From positions 125,319-167,057 of the forward strand of contig PLFD01000030.1 in assembly GCA_003136635.1 (NCBI GenBank): a stretch of DNA of 41,739 bases, read 5' to 3'. Below the pieces are notes generated by a model. It worked only from the letters and a program-made list of their open reading frames with translations. It searched no databases and was not told where the DNA came from. Position numbers and translations under genes: made by a program. Positions 33,144 to 40,710 of this stretch are shown here, piece by piece (positions within the stretch are counted from its first letter, which is position 1; each line of letters starts with the position of its first letter). The DNA is from a candidate division FCPU426 bacterium (GTDB taxonomy: Bacteria; Oederibacteriota; Muellerivitia; Muellerivitales; Muellerivitaceae).

Positions 33144-34673
33144 ATGATTTCACAACCACCCCATACACACTCTTTTTTAAAACGTGTTATCCGGCGTTTG
33201 GGTCTTGATTCCAAACAAGACAATTATTTTTTCCGTATGCCCAACTTGAAATCCTCCAAGGGATCCTTTATCGCTTTGGCGGCAGTTTTCATGGTGGTGG
33301 TGGCAATCTTAATTCCGGTGGGGATGGTTTTACTCAATTCAGTTCGAACTAATACCCAACAGGCTCAGGAATTTGTGGCAGGAGCTCAGAACGCGGCCAA
33401 AGCCGGGCTAGAAGACGCTTTGGGATATTTTGTCCGGCAAAAGGTACTAATAACCGCTTTTTCCGGTAATGTTACTGCGGGCGCTACACCGACTTACGTG
33501 GCTGGTGTTTCTTATGTAGATCAACCATTTAATCCCCAATACAATGCCTCTAATCCCGAATACTCGGATACCTTTCAGGCTACTGTTACCGGACCTGGAA
33601 TGGCTCACGCCTTTTATGGACTCTGCAACGAATATTCGGTAGATGCATATTCTAATACCATTCCGGCGGCGGGACATTCCGCAGTTTATTATGCCCGCTA
33701 TGAAGTCGCGGAACAGACGAACCCTGTTGTCACCCCGGCGCCGACGCTTAATCCCCAGGCGGTTCACGATATCTCAGGACTCCGGGAAGCGAATTATGTC
33801 AATGGAGATGGTTTAGTCTGGGGCGTTAACAGTACGGGTTATATTTACATGCGTCATGACTACACCATGGACAGTTACGGAGAATGGCTTGTTCCCTACA
33901 ATGTTTCCCCCAATAAAGTCCTGGCGACGGCCAAAGCCTACACCGAGTTCAGAAAACTATCCTGTAATTTACCCAATACCATCGTGGGAGACGCAGCGGT
34001 ATATTGCAGCAACGCGACAAACGTCAACCTCAACGGTTTTTCCTATCTGAACGGAAAAGTCGCGGGCGGTTACGCTTTGTGCGCCATGTCAGGAACAGTC
34101 ACGGCTCCCAACGGCGCGGGGACGACTAATTTTTTTGGAAACGGTGTGACTTTAAACAGCAGTAACGGCCCCATCAGCGATGTCAATGTATTCGGCATGT
34201 CTCTGAAGGACATTCAAAATATCGCGGACTATGTGGGTTCCACCAATACGCCCCTATCCATTGTCAGTTCCAATAAACTTTCCTATTTCACCGGCAATCT
34301 CACTTACGCGGCCACTCAAACCCTGCCGGTTTACCAACAGCTCAATTCCTCGGGTATTTTAGTCGTGAACGGCAACTTTACTCTGGGACCAGGAAGCGCG
34401 GACGGGACCATCCAGCCCAGTTATTACGCAGGCCTTATTTTCTGCACGGGCAACGTGACCATCGGCGGCGGATGCGATGTGGATGGAATCGTGGTTATGG
34501 GTTATACAACAAACGTGGCGAGTACAAACCAGTTAACGCTTACGGGAACCGTCGGTAATTACGCCTACCTCAACAGCAATCCCAATGTGATTACCAGCAC
34601 CCTGAACCTGGTCGCGCAATATCGCGAGGATATCAGCTCTAGGCGGGTTTTACTGGCCTTTCCCGGCATTTAA
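33144..34673 (+). CDS. PilX-like minor pilin-type protein with a DUF7305-like C-terminal region
   Basis: 509 residues. A 40-residue basic leader ends in KSSKG, followed by a helix SFIALAAVFMVVVAILIPVGMVLLNSVRTN (about 41-70), like PilX/GspK N-termini; the Glu at +5 of classic pilins is absent, as in GspK. The C-terminal half has stacked Gly/Asn turns, GILVVNGNFTLGPGSA and YAGLIFCTGNVTIGGGCDVDGIVVMG, the beta-helix-like pattern of PilX-associated regions. It is likely part of a pilus or pseudopilus tip. ATG 33144 has GGAG upstream; ATG 33240 is an alternative without one. Confidence 0.75.
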   Translation: MISQPPHTHSFLKRVIRRLGLDSKQDNYFFRMPNLKSSKGSFIALAAVFMVVVAILIPVGMVLLNSVRTNTQQAQEFVAGAQNAAKAGLEDALGYFVRQKVLITAFSGNVTAGATPTYVAGVSYVDQPFNPQYNASNPEYSDTFQATVTGPGMAHAFYGLCNEYSVDAYSNTIPAAGHSAVYYARYEVAEQTNPVVTPAPTLNPQAVHDISGLREANYVNGDGLVWGVNSTGYIYMRHDYTMDSYGEWLVPYNVSPNKVLATAKAYTEFRKLSCNLPNTIVGDAAVYCSNATNVNLNGFSYLNGKVAGGYALCAMSGTVTAPNGAGTTNFFGNGVTLNSSNGPISDVNVFGMSLKDIQNIADYVGSTNTPLSIVSSNKLSYFTGNLTYAATQTLPVYQQLNSSGILVVNGNFTLGPGSADGTIQPSYYAGLIFCTGNVTIGGGCDVDGIVVMGYTTNVASTNQLTLTGTVGNYAYLNSNPNVITSTLNLVAQYREDISSRRVLLAFPGI

Positions 34674-34689
34674 AAGAAAGCGTGATGTT

Positions 34690-37600
34690 ATGGCAATCCG
34701 ACCTCAAAAATTAAACTCCCGGGGCTACACCCTCATCGAGCTAGCGGTGGCCACGGCGGTCATGGCGGTCCTGGCCACGACGGTGGTTATAGCGAACAAA
34801 TATCTGAATCAACAGGGGGTCGTCAACGCGGACCGGACTTTCGCCACCGAAAAATCCATCCAGATGTATGAGGAACTTCGGGCTTTGGTCAACGGTAACG
34901 AGCAAGCAGGCGTGGCCATACTGGATCAATATTCGAACGGTTCCCTTTACGACCAGGTTTTAACCACCGACACAAATGTGGATATAGCAAGCGGCGGCAA
35001 CCCCGGCGATCCCCTGAGCGGAAACATCAAGACCGACGGCAACTGGCGCTATGTCCGGCAGGTGGAAGTCAACCGCCTTGCCAACGACGTGTACGCCCGC
35101 CAGGTGACTGTAAAGGTTTATCTTTACCCGGGGGATTACGCGGTGACCGCTCTCCACACCCCGGGGGTTCTCCTGGCTACCGTCGGCGGTATTTTAAGAA
35201 CATCCTCCCAAACCTTCGCGCCCAGCCAGGTGCTGGATGTTTACATCATCCAAATCAATAATGTTCCCGCCTGGTGGTCGGTCATGCCGATTCTTAGTCC
35301 AGCCATGCAGAACGTAGTCACGGATATTCAAACCCGCAATCCGGGGCTTTTTCTCCGCACCCATTACGTTACGCGCACCGGTTATGGCCGGGACGCTTTT
35401 TACCAGCCTTCGACCAATTCGGTCAACCATACGCCGGATTCCACGCCTGTTTCCTGGGTCTATTTTTATCCCGGTTACGTGGAACAAAACAACGGAACGC
35501 CCGTAACGGGCGAATATTATGATTCCGATAGCGACCAGAACAGTCTGTTTCTCGACGGAAATTTTATGCTGGACGGCGCTTCCAACACGGTTATAACGAC
35601 CCAATTTAACAGCGATCCGAACGGGATCAATTACTCCGCCGCGGACCAATTTAACAACGGCATGCGCTATCCGGATGAGATGGCGGAATACGCGGCGGTG
35701 ACGGCGGCGGCGGCGGCGGCGGCGGCAGATGGTGTTACGGTCAACGAAGGGGTGACCGAAATCAGCGAGCGCATGTTATTTGAAAATATGCTTTCCCAGC
35801 CCACTAGTTTCGCCAATTCCATCATCATCAATCTTCACGGCGAGCTGGTTCCCCTGCCGCCGATCCGTAATTATTCCGACGCGGCCAAAGACCCGGGCGA
35901 CCAATTGTCATTAATGAGCACCCCCATGACATGTAGGATCGCGCCTTACGGCAATAACCCGGTGGGCGGCAATACTAACGTCCGTGTGGTCACCCATCCG
36001 GAGCTTCTTTATTATCCTTTGAATCCCGCTTCCGCGATTTCCGGAGCGGTGACGGTCCGGCTTAGGGTTTACGCCTATTATGACAGCGAAAATGACAATC
36101 AGGTATTGCCCAGTGCCAGCACTGATCCCCGGGTTCCCGCCATCAGTCTTTTCTTTCCCGACGACGCGGTGACGCTGGTAAACGCTATAGGAGAAATCGG
36201 CAACGGACTCGCCGGAGGGGTTCCTTACGCCCGGGTGACCTTGACGGCAGCGGGCTCGATCGCGGGGGATACCAGCGCGACGGGTCCTATGAGTTTTACC
36301 ACTGCGTATGTGGGGCCCGGAAGCAAACAAACTCTTTTCACGCTTTATAATACTCCTTTACGCTGTCCGTCCGGCCCGGCGAGCGGAGGAACAGCTCCGT
36401 TAACTTTTGGAGGGCTCAATAGTGCAGACATGCTTTATGGGGAGGAATATATTCCCTGTAGTCCCGATATAACAACTTCCGGCGCTCCTGTTAGTAACAA
36501 TACTAATTTGACTTCGACTACTTATGACAACAACACCTACACTTTTACCAATAACGATTTGGCCAATCCAAGTTCAAATGGAACGGGACAGCCTGTCAAC
36601 ACCGCCCGATGGATTATTTCAGTGGTGATGCCGGTGTCTCAGGTTTATTCCACCGGGTTGACCATATTTAACCAAAATTCCACGTTGCCCGTCACCATCG
36701 TGGGCCAACATACGATTGAAACCCGAATGGGAAACGCGGTGACACAATCTTCATTTACGGTCGGGGCACATACCTACAGCATACCTTCCAATCTTTCCCG
36801 CACTTATGTCTGGACGGGAGCCACCATGCCCCCTTATACGGAACAATACCAATTTTTGGGGGATCCCAGGGATTGCCCCTATTTTGACGTAAAAGTCGGA
36901 GGTGTTACCATTTCTGGGGCGGCGGTGACTATCGGTCCCAACGCCTATAACTGGTGGTTTAAAAACGGAGGATCCACCGGAACCAATAATCTCTATACGG
37001 CGGGTTACAGTGGTTTTGGCGCCTCAGGGACACAGAGCTACTGGAACAGCGGCGGCGGAAGCGGCGGGGCGCCTGCCTGGGACGGTCAAGCTTATTATAA
37101 CGTGAATGTAGATATTCCCCGGTATTGGCAGTTGATCCGGCAGGGGCTTTTAAGTTCCACCTCCATCTGGACGACCACTAACGGATGGAGCTGGTATTAC
37201 TACGGCATGGGAGGGGAAATCGGCTTCGATCAGGCACCCATGGCTGGCGGTGTTTCCATGAATTCCGCTCCGTTCCAAACGAGCACCGTCGGAGAAGTCG
37301 TGAACGGTTACGACAGCATTAATGAAGACGGAAGGACCGGCGCTTCGCCCGCTGTGGGGTTATGGACGGCGGCGGCGGTTACCAGCACCTCCAAATGGTA
37401 CGCCCGTCCCTGGCTGGGAGAAATATATCCAGATTCAAGCTACAACAGTTCCTGGGTGTCCTATGGCAACCTGCCATCCTGCGTGAACACTACCGCCAAT
37501 ATCGGACAAACTTTTTACAACAAAACCCTGGAAAATATACCGGTGGGAAGCACCGAACAGGCCAACGAGGGTTACGCGGGGGTGACTTTTTATCCGAAGC

Positions 37601-38676
37601 CCGGGCCTTATGGCGGCAGCTCTTTCTTTAACGGCACCAATGGCGCCAATACTCTGTTCTATACAATAGGACCTTCCACCCCGGATGACGGACAGGAACA
37701 AAGCCTTAGCGTGACCACTTATGGAATTTATCAATACGCCCTGCCTTATGATGTGAACATCCAACGTCCCTGGCAGTTCAGTACCCAAAATAGCGGTGGA
37801 AGCGCGATCACCCTGAATGTGCCCGAATGGCAATTTGCGCCTTATAACAATACACGCACCACCTTAAGTATCCCCAGCACCTTGACCGACGGCGCGGATA
37901 CCACTTCGCGGATATTTTATGCGGACACCAGCCAAACGAACTATTATGGATCGGCGCTGGTGCAGGTGAACTCAGGCACAACCCAGACCGGTTACGTGGT
38001 TGAAACCGGAACCGCGCCTTCGGGCACCGTGGGTTTCCAGGCTTTGGCCGAAACCGACATGGTCTACTCCCTCCGCACCTTTTTGGACGGGGGTGAAATG
38101 GCCGCTCCAGGCAAGGTGGGGCACATCGTCCAGGTTCCCCTGGTGAAAATCTATCTGGCCAGTAATGTTCCCCAGTATTTGAACGCTTCCGCGATTACAT
38201 TTGAGGTCGGCAGTCCGGTGACGGCTACGGCCGCCGGCGAAGGGGCTGTGTCCATCGGTATGCCGGTCACGGATATCTGGTGGAGATTCCCTGGTAGCAC
38301 CGCGACTAACGCCAATTATTACACGGAAGAATATCCCTATTACAGCATGGGTGTGACCGCTTCAAATATCAACCAAGCCGCAACCGAGACGGGTATTTAT
38401 AATGAAACAGTGCCGGTTGTTTATAATCTTAAATATTCCAACAATCACGGTGTCAATTGGTACTATGTCCAAAACAGCGCCCCGGCCACTTTCGGTGTTT
38501 GTAATTACAACAGCCCTTACGCCATTACCGCTGCGGCTCCCTTGACTCAAGAAATCTGGAGTATCAACCAAACCACCGAGCCCCAAGGGGATTATTGGCT
38601 GATGGTGGAGGCCTACCGCAAGGGTTATCTCAATCATTATGCCTATGATATTGATGACATAGAAATTACCTGGTAA
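34690..38676 (+). CDS. Giant prepilin-type protein (1328 residues)
   Basis: The N-terminus NSRGYTLIELAVATAVMAVLATTVVI is a type IV prepilin signal: cleavage after Gly12, Tyr13 as +1, Glu17 at +5 and one membrane helix (13-36). The remaining about 1290 residues are secreted, rich in Thr, Ser, Asn, Gly and Tyr, and probably beta-structured; a run of eight Ala lies at 339-346. Typical pilins are 130-250 residues and minor pilin adhesins are usually well under this size. I recognise no known adhesin domain. It sits between a PilX-like gene and a second prepilin, 16 and 4 bases away. Confidence 0.82.
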   Translation: MAIRPQKLNSRGYTLIELAVATAVMAVLATTVVIANKYLNQQGVVNADRTFATEKSIQMYEELRALVNGNEQAGVAILDQYSNGSLYDQVLTTDTNVDIASGGNPGDPLSGNIKTDGNWRYVRQVEVNRLANDVYARQVTVKVYLYPGDYAVTALHTPGVLLATVGGILRTSSQTFAPSQVLDVYIIQINNVPAWWSVMPILSPAMQNVVTDIQTRNPGLFLRTHYVTRTGYGRDAFYQPSTNSVNHTPDSTPVSWVYFYPGYVEQNNGTPVTGEYYDSDSDQNSLFLDGNFMLDGASNTVITTQFNSDPNGINYSAADQFNNGMRYPDEMAEYAAVTAAAAAAAADGVTVNEGVTEISERMLFENMLSQPTSFANSIIINLHGELVPLPPIRNYSDAAKDPGDQLSLMSTPMTCRIAPYGNNPVGGNTNVRVVTHPELLYYPLNPASAISGAVTVRLRVYAYYDSENDNQVLPSASTDPRVPAISLFFPDDAVTLVNAIGEIGNGLAGGVPYARVTLTAAGSIAGDTSATGPMSFTTAYVGPGSKQTLFTLYNTPLRCPSGPASGGTAPLTFGGLNSADMLYGEEYIPCSPDITTSGAPVSNNTNLTSTTYDNNTYTFTNNDLANPSSNGTGQPVNTARWIISVVMPVSQVYSTGLTIFNQNSTLPVTIVGQHTIETRMGNAVTQSSFTVGAHTYSIPSNLSRTYVWTGATMPPYTEQYQFLGDPRDCPYFDVKVGGVTISGAAVTIGPNAYNWWFKNGGSTGTNNLYTAGYSGFGASGTQSYWNSGGGSGGAPAWDGQAYYNVNVDIPRYWQLIRQGLLSSTSIWTTTNGWSWYYYGMGGEIGFDQAPMAGGVSMNSAPFQTSTVGEVVNGYDSINEDGRTGASPAVGLWTAAAVTSTSKWYARPWLGEIYPDSSYNSSWVSYGNLPSCVNTTANIGQTFYNKTLENIPVGSTEQANEGYAGVTFYPKPGPYGGSSFFNGTNGANTLFYTIGPSTPDDGQEQSLSVTTYGIYQYALPYDVNIQRPWQFSTQNSGGSAITLNVPEWQFAPYNNTRTTLSIPSTLTDGADTTSRIFYADTSQTNYYGSALVQVNSGTTQTGYVVETGTAPSGTVGFQALAETDMVYSLRTFLDGGEMAAPGKVGHIVQVPLVKIYLASNVPQYLNASAITFEVGSPVTATAAGEGAVSIGMPVTDIWWRFPGSTATNANYYTEEYPYYSMGVTASNINQAATETGIYNETVPVVYNLKYSNNHGVNWYYVQNSAPATFGVCNYNSPYAITAAAPLTQEIWSINQTTEPQGDYWLMVEAYRKGYLNHYAYDIDDIEITW

Positions 38677-38680
38677 CGTC

Positions 38681-39862
38681 ATGGCCAAATTTTTCAGAAA
38701 ATCCAATCAACGCGGCTGGACTATTATCGAATTGATGATGGTTGTCAGTATTATCGGCCTGATCATTCCTGCCCTCACCACGCTTTTTATGTATTGTTAC
38801 CAGGGTCTGGCCTCGGCTGAAATGCATCTTCAATTAAAAGCCCTCAATGAGCAAATTGTCCTTCATTTGCATGAACGGATGAACACCAGCAAACATATGT
38901 TTCAAAACAACGCCGCTTCGGGCGGCCTCAGCTTTATCGGACAAATTAATTTAGGTTCGGCGCCGGCCTCGGTCAGTTTTTCCCAAATGCCCCAGGCCCA
39001 AAGCGGCGCAACCATCACCTTTTCGCCGGCCGCGGGAGCGGTTAACAGCGAATTTGGCGACTGTCTCTTTTACGCTGTTTATGACCAGCCTCAAACGATC
39101 GGCAAAGACGCCGGAGGCAAGGGTGATATTTTCATCGCGCCGGTCACGGTGGGCGGTCCTTTGACCATCACCCAGGATAATTGGACTACCACAACCACCG
39201 CCGCGATAGTTGACGGGACGGGAAAGGCCGTCACTGTGAACCTGGATGTGTACCGGTTTTATTTTGACTATTTGAGCAGCGTGGGGGATATGAAACCCAT
39301 TCCCAATTACACTTCCTATTGGCTGATCGAGTGGCAGAGCGTGCAGTTTGTGGACGCGTTTGAGTTGGCGGATATTAAAAGTACGGATCCCACCTTATTT
39401 ACCAATGTGGTTAACTGGCTCAGTACAGGTTCCAATTTTCCCAACGGCCAGCCGATGACGTTCGCCTGGGATCCCAGTCAAACCCAGATGACCAACGGAA
39501 GCAGTTTCGCCTTTTATCAGCTATCCGGAGGTACGACGATCGGCGTAGCTAATCAAGTGATTTCCATGCAAAGCTGGACACCATTGAGCCGGACTTCCTC
39601 GGGACAAATCAGTCCTTTTAATTACGGCATCTCGGGCAATTACAGCAATCAAGCCGGTGATCCGCCGCCGCCCAATGTGCCGTTGTATTGCCCGCCGACC
39701 AGCACGGCCAACGCCTTTCCCGGCGGGTTTGAGGTGGGGATACAGGGGGCCAACGGCGGTATGCAGGTGATGATCCGTACCCTGTTGGTAGCGCACGGAA
39801 ACAACAAGGGTATTCTTTGGGACAACGAGACATCAGTGGATAGTGTCCGGGACGTCTGGTAA
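38681..39862 (+). CDS. Prepilin-type minor pilin, PilW/GspJ-like
   Basis: 393 residues. SNQRGWTIIELMMVVSIIGLIIPALTTLFMYCY has the prepilin cleavage site after Gly12, Trp13 at +1, Glu17 at +5 and one membrane helix. The long soluble domain (about 40-393) holds Tyr/Gly/Ser-rich stretches similar to the giant protein. No ribosome site is visible and it starts 4 bases after the giant gene, so translation is probably coupled. With the PilX-like and giant genes it forms a three-gene tip set; no assembly ATPase or prepilin peptidase gene lies in the window. Confidence 0.8.
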   Translation: MAKFFRKSNQRGWTIIELMMVVSIIGLIIPALTTLFMYCYQGLASAEMHLQLKALNEQIVLHLHERMNTSKHMFQNNAASGGLSFIGQINLGSAPASVSFSQMPQAQSGATITFSPAAGAVNSEFGDCLFYAVYDQPQTIGKDAGGKGDIFIAPVTVGGPLTITQDNWTTTTTAAIVDGTGKAVTVNLDVYRFYFDYLSSVGDMKPIPNYTSYWLIEWQSVQFVDAFELADIKSTDPTLFTNVVNWLSTGSNFPNGQPMTFAWDPSQTQMTNGSSFAFYQLSGGTTIGVANQVISMQSWTPLSRTSSGQISPFNYGISGNYSNQAGDPPPPNVPLYCPPTSTANAFPGGFEVGIQGANGGMQVMIRTLLVAHGNNKGILWDNETSVDSVRDVW

Positions 39863-39887
39863 TTTTTTTAAAATCTAATAAAAAATC

Positions 39888-40089
39888 TTTAACCACCAAG
39901 ACGCAAAGGGCACCAAGTAAGTCGAAAATATTTTGTTTAAAATCTTAAAACAAAATTCAGAATTAAATGTCTTTCGCTGTTCTTGTGCCGATTACCCAGA
40001 AAAAGAATTATGGAAATCGGTACTATACCGACCTCTTTAAAAGCTTTGTTGAAGGTAGGCATGGTGAACTTGGTGTCTTGGTGGTTAAA
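39888..40089. mobile_element. MITE-like non-autonomous element
   Basis: About 202 bp with exact 15-bp terminal inverted repeats, TTTAACCACCAAGAC (39888-39902) and GTCTTGGTGGTTAAA (40075-40089). Flanking AATC/ATCTTT stretches extend the match. There is no coding frame inside. An internal pair GCCGATT/AATCGGTA adds a hairpin. It occupies most of the gap between the last pilin-like gene and the pterin dehydratase gene. Confidence 0.6.
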
Positions 40090-40112
40090 TCTTTTTAATC
40101 CTTGAGGTTCAA

Positions 40113-40442
40113 ATGAGCGACTTGGCTTCACAAAAATGCGTACCCTGCGAGGGCGGAACCAGGCCTTTGGATGACGCCGCGGTGAAAAATTACCTGACCC
40201 AGCTTTCCGGATGGGAAAAAGTAAATCAGGAAATCGTCAAAGTTTTTTCGTTCAAAAATTATTATGAGACCATGGCCTTCGTGAACGCTGTCGCCTTTAT
40301 CGCCCATCAGGAAGACCATCACCCGGACCTGGAAGTTTCCTACAAAACCTGCAAAGTCCGTTTCAGCACCCATGCTATCGGCGGTTTGTCCGAAAACGAC
40401 TTTATCTGCGCGGCCAAAGTGAATTTACTCGTTTCAAAATGA
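40113..40442 (+). CDS. phhB: 4a-hydroxytetrahydrobiopterin dehydratase (PCD/DCoH)
   Basis: 109 residues. The motif HQEDHHPDLEV (His65, His69, His70, Pro71, Asp72) is the pterin-4a-carbinolamine dehydratase active site, preceded by FSFKNYYETMAFVNAVAFIA. The N-terminal CVPCEGG is common in bacterial members. It recycles pterin cofactor after aromatic amino-acid hydroxylation, or acts as a moonlighting partner; no phenylalanine hydroxylase gene lies here, and many bacteria hold PCD for molybdopterin-linked or unknown use. It ends just before REP-like element C. Confidence 0.93.
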   Translation: MSDLASQKCVPCEGGTRPLDDAAVKNYLTQLSGWEKVNQEIVKVFSFKNYYETMAFVNAVAFIAHQEDHHPDLEVSYKTCKVRFSTHAIGGLSENDFICAAKVNLLVSK

Positions 40443-40449
40443 TTTTGGA

Positions 40450-40504
40450 TGTCATTGCGAGGAATGGCCCTCCCGAGTAGGGGGCCGGTTATGACGCGGC
40501 AACC
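40450..40504 (+). repeat. REP-like element C
   Basis: Begins TGTCATTGCGAGGAATG and ends ACGCGGCAACC, with an imperfect stem around loop GAGTA (40475-40479). It is the left partner of an inverted pair with D and is related to A and B. Confidence 0.8.
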
Positions 40505-40582
40505 TCGGTTTAAATATGCCGTTAATCAATAATGTAAACGTCTGTGGGTTCGAGAGGTAGGTTAAAGGCGCACATTAAACTG
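40505..40582. other. Gene-less spacer between REP-like elements C and D
   Basis: 78 bases without an open frame. Its ends are weakly inverted relative to each other (GGTTTAA near the left and TTAAACT near the right), so the whole 40450-40636 unit could fold as one long imperfect hairpin, like a MITE or BIME. Confidence 0.5.
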
Positions 40583-40636
40583 GGTTTGCCGCGTCGTAAC
40601 CACGCCGCTATTCGCGGCGCACTCCTCGCAATGACA
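40583..40636 (-). repeat. REP-like element D
   Basis: In reverse complement it begins TGTCATTGCGAGGAGTG, holds stem CGCCGC/GCGGCG around loop GAATA (40609-40613 on the plus strand is TATTC) and ends CGACGCGGCAAACC. It is the inverted partner of C. Confidence 0.82.
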
Positions 40637-40710
40637 ACAAATGAAAAACTTCTGAAACTTTTTGACCGGTTTGTCAGTATTATTTTACATATCCCAATGA
40701 AGAGGCCCCC

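Noticed and set aside
35194..35649. Minus-strand frames inside the giant prepilin gene
   Set aside because: They have no ribosome sites and are rich in codons expected from reading a Thr/Asn-rich gene backwards.
40540..40570. GGGTTCGAGAGG as a tRNA T-arm
   Set aside because: The flanks do not pair and no acceptor or anticodon stem is present.
40435..40644. CAAAATGA/CAAATGA as a target duplication around elements C and D
   Set aside because: The copies differ in length and lie at unequal distance from the elements (7 and 1 bases), unlike the cleaner CTTAAA pair at A and B.
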